From Nocardioidaceae bacterium (GTDB lineage Bacteria > Actinomycetota > Actinomycetes > Propionibacteriales > Nocardioidaceae): a DNA stretch of 64,000 nucleotides. The notes under the pieces were generated by a model. The model saw only the letters and a list, made by a program, of their open reading frames with translations. It was not told where the DNA came from and made no database searches. Made by a program: the position numbers and the translations under genes. The DNA is taken from NCBI GenBank assembly GCA_030447865.1, contig JAUJOD010000001.1, forward strand, positions 1,239,552 to 1,303,551, given 5' to 3'. This document shows, one piece after another, positions 35,638 to 44,899 of the stretch. The first letter of the stretch is position 1, and every line of letters begins with the position of its first letter.

Positions 35638-35850
35638 AACACCCTGCGCCCGGCCGAGATCCGCGACGACAAGAATGCCCGTCATGCCGTCCCTAGGCAG
35701 AGCTTCGCCTGGGTGCACGTCGACGACCTCGCGGCCCTCGCCGCAGATGTGGCGGCGGCCGAGTCGCCCCCTCGACGGACCCCCGAGACGGGACCGGTCG
35801 AGCAGGCCAGCACCGTCGTCAACTGTCGAAGCAGGCCCGGCCACGGCCCG
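35636..35850 (+). pseudogene. Inverted duplicate fragment of the ECF41 epimerase gene
   Basis: The plus-strand frame reads NTLRPAEIRDDKNARHAVPR, QSFAWVHVDDLAALAADVAA and TGPVEQASTVVN. It matches the internal part of the epimerase at 30488-30698 with only scattered changes. Neither end of that gene is present. It is fused at its 5' side to the RHH antitoxin remnant. Confidence 0.85.
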
Positions 35851-35872
35851 GGGAGGGCACTGACAGTCCTCG

Positions 35873-36577
35873 CTACTCAGGCTTGGTGGCAGGTTGAAAC
35901 GTGCCCACGCAGGCCTTGTTGCCGTCCGGGTCCGCGATGACGGTGTGCCCAGGCGCACTGCTGTCGTCGACGATCACAGCCCCGGCCGCCACTGCGGCGG
36001 CGATGCGTTGCTCGGCAACGTCGTACGGGAGCTGTACATCGATGTGGAACCTCTGCCGCGGTGTCGGGTGAGGATCGGTGTCTTGGAACCCCAGGATCGG
36101 CATCCGGCTCGTGGTGTCGCGCACGTCATCGCCGATGGTGCCACGCCCCAGCGCCTCGGTGCCGGTCAGCAGAGCCGCCCACACCGGTGCCAGGGTAGCG
36201 GCGTTTGCGGTATCGAGTACCAGCTCTATGGCGGTAACGGATCGCGGATCTGCGGAGAGCGACTGCTCGGCGGCGATCTCACTGATTCGGCGGGCCAAGT
36301 CGACGTCCTGTTGGGTCACCCACTCGACCTGGTGCTCGGTGCCCGCGTCGTCGCGGTAGATTGCGTCGTCGCTCAGCAGCTTCAGGTCTACATAACCCGT
36401 GCCCATCCGAACCTCGGGATGGTGCCCGGCGGCTTCCCCGGCTTCGCCGATGGCGGAGAGGAAACGGACACCTTGCCGAAAGTCGGAGATGAGGAACCGG
36501 GTGTGCAGACCCTGGCCGAGTTTGCGCCAATCCGTGAGGGCGGCCGCGGTGATCTGCGCTCCGCTGAGCATGTCCAT
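35873..36577 (-). CDS. 4a-hydroxytetrahydrobiopterin dehydratase fused to a VOC (glyoxalase-like) domain
   Basis: About 234 residues. The N-terminal third is a pterin-4a-carbinolamine dehydratase: LSGAQITAAALTDWRKLGQG, with the catalytic HHP in EAAGHHPEVRMGTGYVDLKL. The C-terminal half (from about residue 115) is a glyoxalase/VOC domain ending HTVIADPDGNKACVGTF. Such two-domain proteins are known in actinobacteria; the role of the VOC part is unknown. The ATG at 36577 is chosen from family similarity. Confidence 0.88.
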   Translation of the reverse strand: MDMLSGAQITAAALTDWRKLGQGLHTRFLISDFRQGVRFLSAIGEAGEAAGHHPEVRMGTGYVDLKLLSDDAIYRDDAGTEHQVEWVTQQDVDLARRISEIAAEQSLSADPRSVTAIELVLDTANAATLAPVWAALLTGTEALGRGTIGDDVRDTTSRMPILGFQDTDPHPTPRQRFHIDVQLPYDVAEQRIAAAVAAGAVIVDDSSAPGHTVIADPDGNKACVGTFQPATKPE

Positions 36578-36814
36578 GGTGTGCGTCCTCCTGCCTGTGG
36601 ATGTACGACGACGGTAGCTCCGATCCCGGATGAAACCCTTCCGGAGAAGATTGGGCATCGGGCGCTTCGGTTACTGGGTTGCGGGGCTTGGCGCTCTCCG
36701 GCACCTGTCCCGTGTCGCTGAGGGTGGACTGTAGCTCCACTGGGCGTCTGCGCCAGTCAGAGCGGTCATGCAAACTTGCGCCAGCGGCAACAGGGCGCTC
36801 CACAAGGAGAAGTC

Positions 36815-37594
36815 ATGGCAATTTTCACGCGGTCCGACGACCTGCAGGGAGCGGAGTTCGTCGACGCGGACCTGCGTGGCGCCCGGTTCGTCGGGGCTGA
36901 CCTATCCGGCGTCGTGATGCGCGGGGTCGACGTGGCGGGGGCGGACATCGACGCACCGTGGCTCTTGGACGGCGAGAGCTTCTTGCGCGTCAACGGAGTC
37001 GACGTGGCTCGACTCGTCGAGGCCGAGCTCAACCGCCGCTTTCCCGGCCGCGCCGATCGGCGTGCCGAAGATCCGGACGGCCTGCGCGCGGCCTGGGCCG
37101 CCCTGGAGCGCACCTGGGCGGCCACGCTCGACCACGTCGCGGCGATGCCCGACGGCACCGTCGACGTGTCGGTGGACGGCGAGTGGTCGTTCTCGCAGAC
37201 GCTGCGGCACCTGGTCCTTGCCACCGACACGTGGCTGGGCAAGGCGATCCTGGAGATGCAGCAGCCGTACCACCCTATCGGCGTGGCGAACGCCGAGGCC
37301 GAGGACGAGGGCCTGGACATGTCGATCTTCATGAAGGACACGCCGTCGTACGCCGACGTGCTCCAGGTCCGCGCGGAGCGCGTCGCCATGGTGCGCGACT
37401 TTCTCGCCACCCTCACCTCAGAAGACCTGGCCGCGCCGCGCGAGAACCCGTGGGCACCCCAGTACCCGGAGACCACGCTCTCCTGCCTGCACACGATCCT
37501 CGAGGAGGAGTGGGAGCACCACCGCTACGCCGTCCGCGACCTCGACGCGATTGAGGCGAAGTCCGACCCACGAGCCGGTGACCGAGGTGATTAA
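36815..37594 (+). CDS. DinB-like (mycothiol/DUF664-type) protein with pentapeptide-repeat N-terminus
   Basis: 259 residues. Residues 8-50 form a short pentapeptide-repeat array (LQGAEFVDADLRGARFVGAD, LSGVVMRGVDVAGADID). From about residue 85 a DinB four-helix domain follows with the metal-ligand-type histidines in FSQTLRHLVLATDTWLG and EEEWEHHRYAVRDLD. DinB proteins in actinobacteria are often mycothiol S-transferases; that activity is inferred here. AAGGAGA precedes the ATG. Confidence 0.88.
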   Translation: MAIFTRSDDLQGAEFVDADLRGARFVGADLSGVVMRGVDVAGADIDAPWLLDGESFLRVNGVDVARLVEAELNRRFPGRADRRAEDPDGLRAAWAALERTWAATLDHVAAMPDGTVDVSVDGEWSFSQTLRHLVLATDTWLGKAILEMQQPYHPIGVANAEAEDEGLDMSIFMKDTPSYADVLQVRAERVAMVRDFLATLTSEDLAAPRENPWAPQYPETTLSCLHTILEEEWEHHRYAVRDLDAIEAKSDPRAGDRGD

Positions 37595-37714
37595 CCCCAA
37601 CGCAGGCCCGCCGACGGAAGCAGCCGAGCGCAGAGACCGCCTCGCAGGCCGTCTAAGTGAAGCGGCCGCAGCTCACTCGACCTTCTGGGTCGTGGTCGGG
37701 GCCTGACCGGCGGT

Positions 37715-38677
37715 TCAGTTGCCCTCGCCCGCTTCGCGACGAGCGCGTGCCCGGCGCTTGCCCTCATGCATCGCGCGCACGCGCGCCACCGGGATCTGGC
37801 GCCCCTCCTCGATAAGCACCGGGGCGATCGGTTGCAGCGGTGGCATCAAGTGCGCCCACGGGTCTGAATCGGCGAGGAGCGCGGCCGCGTTGCGGATCGT
37901 GAAGTCCTCTGGCGTCACCTGGCCCAAGTCATCCCAGGCCACCGGGAAGGAAACCGGCGTCCCCGGTCGCGCCCGCGGGCTGTATGCCGCCACGACCGTC
38001 GCCCCGCCGGCGCGCGTCGAGTCCAAGAACACCTTGCCGCCGCGATCTTCGCGGATGAACTCCGTCGTTGCCAGCACCGGATCCAGCCGCTCAGCCCGTA
38101 CTGCGATCGCCCGGGTCGCCGCCGCTGCATCCTCGACCGGCGTCTCCGTGATCGGGACGAACACGTGCAGCCCCTTGGCGCCGCTGGTCTTGACCGCGCC
38201 CGCCATGCCGACCTCGTCGAGGGCCTGGGCAACAAGTAGTGCTGCCCTGGCCGCCGTCGAGAAAGGGCAGCCGGCTGGAGGATCGATATCGAGCACCAAG
38301 TGGGTAGGTCGGTCCCATCGCTCGGCGTGCACCAGAGTCGGGTGGTACTCGACTGCGCGCTGATTGGCGAACCACAGCAATGAGCGGCGGTCCTCGCAAA
38401 GCGCGTACGTGACCTCGCGCTGGGAAGATTCGGCCCAGAGCGTGACGCGCGGCAGCCACGGCGGGGCGTACTTTGGCAGGTTCTTCTGCATGAACGGCCG
38501 CTGACCGCGCAGCACCCGGATCACGGACAACGGCCGCCCCCGCAGCTCCGGCAGGATCCGATCCCGCGCCGCGTCGAGATAGTCGACCAGGTGCCGCTTG
38601 GTCGCCTGGGCCTCGTCGAACAGCGGCTCATCAAGGTTCGTCAGTCGTACGTCATCCCGCACCTCGTCCCCGGTCAT
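37715..38677 (-). CDS. Stand-alone LigD-type polymerase/primase domain protein
   Basis: About 320 residues matching the polymerase domain of bacterial NHEJ ligase LigD: VRLTNLDEPLFD, KATKRHLVDYL-like start, FMQKNLPKYAPPWL, metal-binding DID in HLVLDIDPPAGCPF, and KTSGAKGLHVFVPI. No ligase or nuclease domain is attached and no Ku gene is in the window. Such stand-alone Pol domains are common in actinobacteria and act in end-joining or gap filling. An ATG at 38716 could add 13 residues. Confidence 0.9.
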   Translation of the reverse strand: MTGDEVRDDVRLTNLDEPLFDEAQATKRHLVDYLDAARDRILPELRGRPLSVIRVLRGQRPFMQKNLPKYAPPWLPRVTLWAESSQREVTYALCEDRRSLLWFANQRAVEYHPTLVHAERWDRPTHLVLDIDPPAGCPFSTAARAALLVAQALDEVGMAGAVKTSGAKGLHVFVPITETPVEDAAAATRAIAVRAERLDPVLATTEFIREDRGGKVFLDSTRAGGATVVAAYSPRARPGTPVSFPVAWDDLGQVTPEDFTIRNAAALLADSDPWAHLMPPLQPIAPVLIEEGRQIPVARVRAMHEGKRRARARREAGEGN

Positions 38678-38879
38678 CAGATCACCATGGCACGCCTGCA
38701 CAACTTCAGAGGACATCCGACTTCCACCGCCGGCTGCCGGTGGTGACCCATACCGCCCACTAAGACGCGCGTAAGAGCGCACGGACCTAGCCGATGTGCG
38801 GATGCATAGCTGGCTGAACCTCGGCGCTTGGTGCCCTGCCGGCACGGGCGGGCTGTGGCACCGCGGCTAGGCTCGCGAA

Positions 38880-39386
38880 ATGCGCCGGATCATTCCTTCT
38901 ACGCTTCCTGCCAGCGAACGGGAGTCACTGGAGTCGTGGCTGAATTATCACCGCGCAACGCTACTGCTGAAATGCGAGGGGCTCAGCGGCGCGCAATTGG
39001 CCACAGCGTCGTGCCCTCCGTCCGATCTCACGCTGATCGGACTGGTCCGCCATCTGATCGGCGTGGAGAACTGGTTTCACCGCTTCGATGACGAGGCGCC
39101 GCTGGACCCGTACCCCGGCGAGGACGGCTTCGTGCCCGAGCCTCACCACGTCACCCGTGACCTCAGGTCCTACCGAAATGCCGTCGAGCGGTCGCGTCGC
39201 GCGGTCGCCAGGCGCAGCCTTGAAGAAGTAATCGACCTACCTCACTGGGTGGGCGACGACCGGCCCAAGGAGATCCGTCCGACCTCCCTGCGATGGGTGT
39301 ACCAGCACATGATCGAGGAATACGCGAGGCACAACGGACATGCAGACCTGATCCGCGAGCGCATTGACGGCATGGTCGGTGATTGA
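38880..39386 (+). CDS. DinB/DUF664 family protein (putative mycothiol transferase)
   Basis: 168 residues, a four-helix DinB fold. The histidines expected for metal binding appear in LIGLVRHLIGVENWFHRF and QHMIEEYARHNGHADLIRER. It is a second DinB protein 1.3 kb from the pentapeptide-DinB gene, but the two are not close in sequence. Its role in thiol-dependent detoxification is inferred from the family. Confidence 0.9.
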   Translation: MRRIIPSTLPASERESLESWLNYHRATLLLKCEGLSGAQLATASCPPSDLTLIGLVRHLIGVENWFHRFDDEAPLDPYPGEDGFVPEPHHVTRDLRSYRNAVERSRRAVARRSLEEVIDLPHWVGDDRPKEIRPTSLRWVYQHMIEEYARHNGHADLIRERIDGMVGD

Positions 39387-39757
39387 GGGCTTGATGTCGC
39401 GCTCCTGACCGTCAACCGCTTCGTTCACGTCTCCTGCATGTCGAAACGCTCAGCGTGAACGCACTCACATGCCGAACCGGGGCGGTGGAAGACCTGCGTC
39501 TTACCGCCGCCAACGACTGTCAAGACCTGGGGCCGTTCGTCGCCGATACGACACCCGCTAACGCGATCCTGCACTGTCTCTTCTCCCCTGTTTGGCCCCG
39601 GCGAATATGCAAAAGGGAGAGTGCAAGTTAGCCCGTTGGACCGGCCTCTTCGCCCGAAGCAGGGTGGAGGTGTGACCCAACGGACCTCCGAACGATTCCC
39701 TAGCGACCTCGTACCGTGGCGGTCGTCCCGCCGTTGAGTCTTCGCTCGCGCGCCTGC
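39387..39757. other. Intergenic stretch, nothing recognised
   Basis: About 370 bp without a plausible gene on either strand. I saw no repeat, RNA gene or recognisable fragment. Confidence 0.5.
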
Positions 39758-40162
39758 TCACCGCCGGGCGCGGCGGCGCAGCCAGCCGCCGCCCCACAGC
39801 GCCCACAACACGAGAACGGGTTGGAAGAAGAGACGGGCGAGACGCTTGCCGTCGGTGTCGAGCCCGAACGCGTCGGCGCCCTCGACGTACTGCGCGACAT
39901 TGCCGGGAAAGACCACCACGAAGAACCCCGCGAGCAGCGCGCCTACGAGCCGCCTCCGGGCCGGCAGCGCGACGAACGCGATGCCCAGCGCGATCTCGAC
40001 CACGCCTGAGGCCAGCACCGTGAGGTCCTCATCGACCGGGAACCACGCAGGCACCTGCGCCCGGAAATCTTCACGCTGGGCGGTCAGGTGGAGGACGCCG
40101 GCACCCACCATCGCCGTGCCGAGCAAGAGGCGCGCGAGGGTGCTCGCCGCGGCGGGTGTCAT
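39758..40162 (-). CDS. DoxX-like membrane protein
   Basis: 134 residues with four transmembrane helices. LLLGTAMVGAGVLHLTA and the proline-rich loop before LASGVVEIALGIAFVALPA fit the DoxX group. The C-terminus is basic (WLRRRARR). DoxX-like proteins are often associated with thiol or redox stress; no substrate can be given. Confidence 0.82.
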   Translation of the reverse strand: MTPAAASTLARLLLGTAMVGAGVLHLTAQREDFRAQVPAWFPVDEDLTVLASGVVEIALGIAFVALPARRRLVGALLAGFFVVVFPGNVAQYVEGADAFGLDTDGKRLARLFFQPVLVLWALWGGGWLRRRARR

Positions 40163-40300
40163 GCCGCGAGCCTAGGCTGCCACGCCTCCACGGCCCTTCG
40201 CTCTTCTGGAGTTCGGCACGCAGCATCAGCCGCGGAGTGCGTCTTGGTGGAACGGTCGAGACGAGAACCGCCTCCTCCCGAGGCCGCTATCGTGAGCCGC

Positions 40301-41218
40301 ATGGGCAGTTGGATGGCCGACAACTTGAGTGCTTCCGTGCCGGTTGTCCTGGCTCCGATGGCTGGAGTGGGAGGGGGGAACTCGCGCGGGCGGTCTCAGC
40401 GGCCGGCGGGTTCGGGATGTTTGGCGTCGATAGCAACGCCTCGGGTGACTGGATCCGCGCCCAGGCGAAGCTCGCCGGGGCTGACGCAGTGAGCTACGGC
40501 GGTGGTCTGATGGCCTGGGCTCAACCGCACGCACCGCAACAGTTCGAGGCTGTTTCTTGCCCTGAAGCCGGGCGTGGTCTCAGTCAGTTTCGGCGACGTC
40601 ACGCCGCCCATGGCCCGGCTGCGGGACGCAGGCATGCGCACAACCACGCAGGTCTGCGCCCTATCGGACTTGGACGCCGCACACGAGGCCGGCGTTGACG
40701 TGGTCGTTGTCCGTGGAGCCGAGGGTGGAGGACATGGACGCAACTCGATGGGCACGTTGCCGTTGCTGCAGATGGTCCTTGAGCGGTCGGACCGGCCGGT
40801 GCTCGCCGCCGGCGGGATCTTCAACCACCGCGGGCTCGCGGCGGTGCTGGCCGCCGGCGCGGTCGGCGCCTGGGTGGGCACCGCATTTCTGGGCTGCACC
40901 GAAGCCGCAATGTCATCCGCCGAGCGGGCGCACCTGTTCACTGCGGCGGAGACGGCGTTCGGGCGGGTCTTCGATGTCGCCCAGCGGTACCCGTGGCCAC
41001 ACGGGTATGGGGGACGAGCCCTGCGCAACCGGTTCTTCGCGGAGTGAGCCGGCCGAGAGGACAAGATGGACGACACAGCCCGGACATCTCACCACGCTGC
41101 AATGCAAGTCGGGGACTTCAGCACCGCCCACTTGTACGCCGGGCAGGGGGTCGCTGCCCTCACGCACGAGCGAAGCGCCCAGGAGGTGGTAGACGAGTTC
41201 GCCCGCGCGCATTACTAA
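40301..41218 (+). pseudogene. Nitronate monooxygenase, two frameshifts and one nonsense codon
   Basis: The gene starts MGSWMADNLSASVPVVLAPM. It loses one G in the run at 40373-40378, continues ELARAVSAAGGFGMFGVDSN, gains one T at 40553-40555, and continues VSVSFGDVTPPMARLRDAGM and VVVRGAEGGGHGRN (the FMN phosphate region). At 41045-41047 the codon expected for Trp (FFAEW) is TGA, after which the frame continues to the normal C-terminus (DFSTAHLYAGQGVAALTHER) and TAA. Rejoined, about 305 residues, it is a full nitronate monooxygenase. It lies directly beside the IS110 element. Confidence 0.88.
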
Positions 41219-41309
41219 TCCGACGAACGCGCTGTCACAACATCAATGCGGGCGCTCGGACCTAGTGAGAACAATCCCCGAACGTGCGTCTTTCCGGCTC
41301 CCCTCCGTG

Positions 41310-42629
41310 TCAAGGCCGCGGTCTCGTCGCCTCTGAGCGTGCGCCGGAGCTTGTCGCCGTCAAGGTCGTTCGTCCGGTGGGGCGCTCCACCTTGACGGCT
41401 TCGGCGCGCCGGCGCGGAGGGCTGGCCGTCGAGGCCGCGTGGGGGTTCTGACGCCGAATGGGTGGGGGTAGCGTCGGTGCTGCGGGTCCGGGAAGTGGCT
41501 GATCCGAAGTGTCGATGTGCGGGGGCAGGTCGACCGCGCTGGATTCTTGAGACGCCCCGCAGTGCCCTCCCGGGCCCGCCTCGATTGCTTTGTCTTCAGC
41601 CGCGCGGGCGTCGGCGATGAGTTGGCGGTAGACGGCGTCGGAGATCCTGCGCTTGAGGCAGCGCATGGCCTCCATGCGGGTCTTGCCTTCGGCTTGCTTG
41701 CGTCGGTAGTAGGCGCGGCCTTCGGTGTCAAGCCGGATCTGGGTGGCTGCGGCGATGTGGATCATGTGGTTCATCCGCCGGTTTCCCGCCCGGGACAGCC
41801 GGTGCCGGATCTGCTCGCCGGAGGAGGCGTCGAGCGGTGCGGTGCCGGTCCAGGAGGCGAACCGGTTCCGGTCGGCGAATCGGGCGACGTCGCCGACGTC
41901 GGCCAGGATCCGGGCGGCGACGACCGGTCCGACGCCGGGCAACTCCATCAGGGTCGAACCCCGGGCGAGGACTATGGCCTTTAGCTCCTTGGTCAGCGCC
42001 TTGATCTTGTTCTCGACCGCCATAAGCTCGGCGAGCTGCTCGGCCGCGAGCCGGCGCCGAGTCTTCCCGACGAGGTCACGGGGACGCACCGAAGCCAGGA
42101 TCACCTTGGCCTGCAGGGCGGTGATGTCCTTCTTGCCCTTGCCGGGGATCAATTCAGCCAGCAGTCGTTGCATCCGATTGACGGTCTGCACCCGTCGCCG
42201 CACCAGTTCGTCGCGGTGGTCGGTCAGCATCCGCAGAGCCTCGAGGGCGGGGTCGTGGGTCAGGACGCGCAACTGCTTCGCGCGAACCGCGGCGACGGCG
42301 ACCGAGTGCGCGTCGTGGGCGTCGGTCTTGCGGCCGTGGCCGGTGTCGAGCATGCGGGCCCGGGCGGCGAGCTTAGCCGGCACGTCGACCACATGCTCGC
42401 CGTCGGCCACTAACCGCTGAGCCAACGGGCGGCCCGCGCCGTTGCTGCCCTCGACCGCCCAGGTCGGCTTCGGCCAGGCGGCCACGTGACGGCGCATCGC
42501 GGCGTAGCCCGCTTTGTCCGTGGTGAACCGGCCAGCAGCCAGCAGCCGCGCGTGGTGGTCAACGACCTCGATCGTGACCGACAACTTGTGGGGATCGACC
42601 CCGATGACAATGTTCTCCACCTTCTCCAT
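41310..42629 (-). CDS. IS110 family transposase (DEDD recombinase)
   Basis: About 439 residues, full length. The N-terminal DEDD (RuvC-like) domain shows VIGVDPHK (Asp12), WAVEGSN and KTDAHDAHSV. The C-terminal Transposase_20 domain shows LPGVGPVVAARILADVGD and APLDASSGEQ with the candidate catalytic serine. The tail after residue 345 is Pro/Ala-rich. I chose the ATG at 42629, six bases after GAGG; the GTG at 42641 is an alternative. There is no frameshift, so it may be active. Confidence 0.95.
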   Translation of the reverse strand: MEKVENIVIGVDPHKLSVTIEVVDHHARLLAAGRFTTDKAGYAAMRRHVAAWPKPTWAVEGSNGAGRPLAQRLVADGEHVVDVPAKLAARARMLDTGHGRKTDAHDAHSVAVAAVRAKQLRVLTHDPALEALRMLTDHRDELVRRRVQTVNRMQRLLAELIPGKGKKDITALQAKVILASVRPRDLVGKTRRRLAAEQLAELMAVENKIKALTKELKAIVLARGSTLMELPGVGPVVAARILADVGDVARFADRNRFASWTGTAPLDASSGEQIRHRLSRAGNRRMNHMIHIAAATQIRLDTEGRAYYRRKQAEGKTRMEAMRCLKRRISDAVYRQLIADARAAEDKAIEAGPGGHCGASQESSAVDLPPHIDTSDQPLPGPAAPTLPPPIRRQNPHAASTASPPRRRAEAVKVERPTGRTTLTATSSGARSEATRPRP

Positions 42630-42659
42630 GCACGTCCTCACGTCTCTTCAAAAGGGATA

Positions 42660-42835
42660 GGACGGCGAGGCGGGCATTGCTGCTGCGAGCCGGGCACACC
42701 CCTCTTGAGCCACGCCCCACCACGGCACCCGACGGGCACGCAAACCGGAATAGAGCCACACCCAAGGAACGGGTGGGCAGCCGCGAAGAGAGCGTCCCGC
42801 CGAGCACCTAGACCGAGTCTGGCCTGACACCGGCC
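42660..42835 (-). ncRNA. Candidate bridge RNA region of the IS110 element
   Basis: In IS110 elements the non-coding end 5' of the transposase encodes a structured bridge RNA that pairs with both the donor ends and the target (established for IS621 and relatives). The region here is of suitable length and carries several G/C-rich inverted segments (for example GTGCTCGGCGGG and the CCGCCTCGCCG stretch nearer the gene). I infer the RNA by position; the loops were not folded. Confidence 0.4.
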
Positions 42836-43027
42836 CTAAGGAAATCGTCTAGCAGCCGCGTATGACGCAGCCTTCCTGCACTCACCGATCTTCTTGCGGG
42901 ACGGCTCATAGCAAGAGCTGCACGCTCGGCGAGAGCTGTCGCCAACGACCGCTGCATCGCCGGCAGCGCCACCCTGAGTAAACGCGGTCGACTCCCGAAC
43001 GCCCCGCCATCTACGCTCGACGGTGCG

Positions 43028-44899
43028 ATGCACAACTTTCCCCCGGCGGTCAGCGTCTTCCATACGCTCCCGGGAGAGACCCCCACCCCCACGCCGGACC
43101 TGAGGTCGCCGTCGCGGTTCCTGCTGTGGCTGATGCGGCAGCAGGCACCGGTCATCGCCAGCGCCACTTTGGTCGGCATCTTGTGGCAGATGCCAATGAC
43201 GGTCGGGCCATGGCTGGTCGGCCGCGCTGTGGATCGGGGCATCCTCGCCAACTCGACTGAGGCCTTGTTGCAGTGGACCGGGCTGTTGCTCGTCGTGACG
43301 ATCATCGGCGCGGTCTTCGGCATCGCGATGCACACGCTGGTGGTTCGCAGCTGGCTGATCGCCCTCTACGGCACGGTTTCGATGGTCACCCGGAAGGCCG
43401 TGCAGCTGGGCCACGTGCTCCCTCGGCGTACGCCCACGGGTGAGGTGCTCAGCGTCGCATCCAGCGACTCCGACGAGTTCGGCGGCCTGACCGAGGTCGT
43501 GGCACGGGCATTGTCCCAGTTCGTCGCCTATCTGACCGTCGCAGCGATCGTGCTCCTGACCTCGCCGACGCTCGGCCTGATGGTGCTGGCTGCGGCACCG
43601 GTGCTCGTCGGCGTGGCGCTGCCACTGCTGCGTCCCTTGCACAGTCGCCAGCAGACCGAGCGCACGCGCAACTCGACGCTGACGTCGATGGCCACCGACA
43701 TCGTCGCCGGCCTGCGGATCCTCCGCGGCATTGGCGGCGAGAGCACCTTCGGCCGCAACTACGCCCGCCAGTCCCAGCTCACCCGACAGGCCGGGGTGTC
43801 CGCCGGCGTCTGGCAGGCCGCGATCGAGGCAGTCGGAGTGCTGTTGTCGGGCTGCTTCCTCGTGCTCCTCATGTACGCCGGCACCCGCGCCGTCGACTCC
43901 GGTGAGCTCACCGTCGGGGAGCTGGTGAGCTTCCTCGGCTACGGCCTCTTCATGGTCGGCCCGATCCGAACGTTCTTCGAGTTCGCGCAGAAGCTGACCC
44001 GCGCGCTGGTCTCCGCCAAGAAGGCGGTCGCGGTTCTCGAGCTCACCCCGCCGTGGCGGCAGCCGACCGATCCCGTTTCGCTGCCCCACGACGGCGACCT
44101 CGTCGACGAGTCGAGCGGCTTCGTCGCCCGCCCCGGCAAGCTCACCGTCGTCGTGAGCGCCGTACCGGAGTCCTCAGCGGCGCTCGCCGACCGACTCGGA
44201 CGCTGGTTCACCGTCGAGGAAGAACCGCCGCCCTTGCTGGAAACGACCGGCCGTCGCTGGGGGCGCCAAGCCAGGGCAGAACGCCGCGAGCGACGTGAGC
44301 TGATGGCGGCAAGGGATGCCGCTCGCGCGGCCGAGCCGTGGGGCGTGACGTATGGCGGCGTCGACCTCGGCACCGTGCCGCTCGACGACGTACGCCGCAC
44401 CATCCTGGTCAGCGACTCGAACAGCCGGCTCTTCGCTGGCACGCTGCAGGACGCCGTAGACCCCCACCACCAACTGACACGCGAGCAGGCCGAGGAGGCG
44501 CTGCGTACGGCGGCCGCCGAGGACGTCTACGACGCGTTGCCCGGCGGCTGGGCAGGCGAGCTTGACGAGCAGGGGCGCGGTTTGTCGGGCGGCCAGCGGC
44601 AGCGGGTCGTGCTGGCCCGCGCGCTTGCCGCCGACCCGAGGGTCCTGGTGCTCGTCGAGCCGACCTCCGCAGTCGACGCACACACCGAGGCCCGGATCGC
44701 CGAGCGGCTCGCGGAGCACCGCCGGGGCAAGACCACGGTGGTCACCACCGTGTCTCCGCTCTGGCTCCACCACGCCGACCATGTCGTGCTCCTCTCCGGT
44801 GGCCGCGTCGTGGCCGAGGGCAGACACGAGGAGCTGCTCACCGACGACCCCGACTACCGCGACGTTGTGGTCCGCACGATGGAGGACGTCGGTGTCTGA
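43028..44899 (+). CDS. ABC exporter half-transporter with degenerate nucleotide-binding site
   Basis: 623 residues: six transmembrane helices (residues 40-320) and an ABC ATPase domain. The P-loop position has VVVSAVPESSAALADRLG instead of GxxGxGKS/T, and Walker B reads LVLVEPTS without its aspartate. The signature LSGGQRQRV is perfect. It therefore cannot bind ATP normally but can supply the signature to a partner. The partner gene overlaps by 8 bp. The pair should form a heterodimeric exporter. Confidence 0.92.
   Translation: MHNFPPAVSVFHTLPGETPTPTPDLRSPSRFLLWLMRQQAPVIASATLVGILWQMPMTVGPWLVGRAVDRGILANSTEALLQWTGLLLVVTIIGAVFGIAMHTLVVRSWLIALYGTVSMVTRKAVQLGHVLPRRTPTGEVLSVASSDSDEFGGLTEVVARALSQFVAYLTVAAIVLLTSPTLGLMVLAAAPVLVGVALPLLRPLHSRQQTERTRNSTLTSMATDIVAGLRILRGIGGESTFGRNYARQSQLTRQAGVSAGVWQAAIEAVGVLLSGCFLVLLMYAGTRAVDSGELTVGELVSFLGYGLFMVGPIRTFFEFAQKLTRALVSAKKAVAVLELTPPWRQPTDPVSLPHDGDLVDESSGFVARPGKLTVVVSAVPESSAALADRLGRWFTVEEEPPPLLETTGRRWGRQARAERRERRELMAARDAARAAEPWGVTYGGVDLGTVPLDDVRRTILVSDSNSRLFAGTLQDAVDPHHQLTREQAEEALRTAAAEDVYDALPGGWAGELDEQGRGLSGGQRQRVVLARALAADPRVLVLVEPTSAVDAHTEARIAERLAEHRRGKTTVVTTVSPLWLHHADHVVLLSGGRVVAEGRHEELLTDDPDYRDVVVRTMEDVGV

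Larger units (their letters stand above)
41290..42835 (-). mobile_element. IS110-family insertion sequence
   Basis: A single transposase gene of the IS110 family with about 190 bp of non-coding DNA on its 5' side, as expected for the long left end of this group. Exact ends are not visible because IS110 elements lack clear terminal inverted repeats and target duplications; the limits are approximate. The left end carries GGTGTCAGGCCAGACTCGG on the minus strand at about 42815-42833. The element sits between a nitronate monooxygenase pseudogene and an ABC exporter. Confidence 0.8.
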
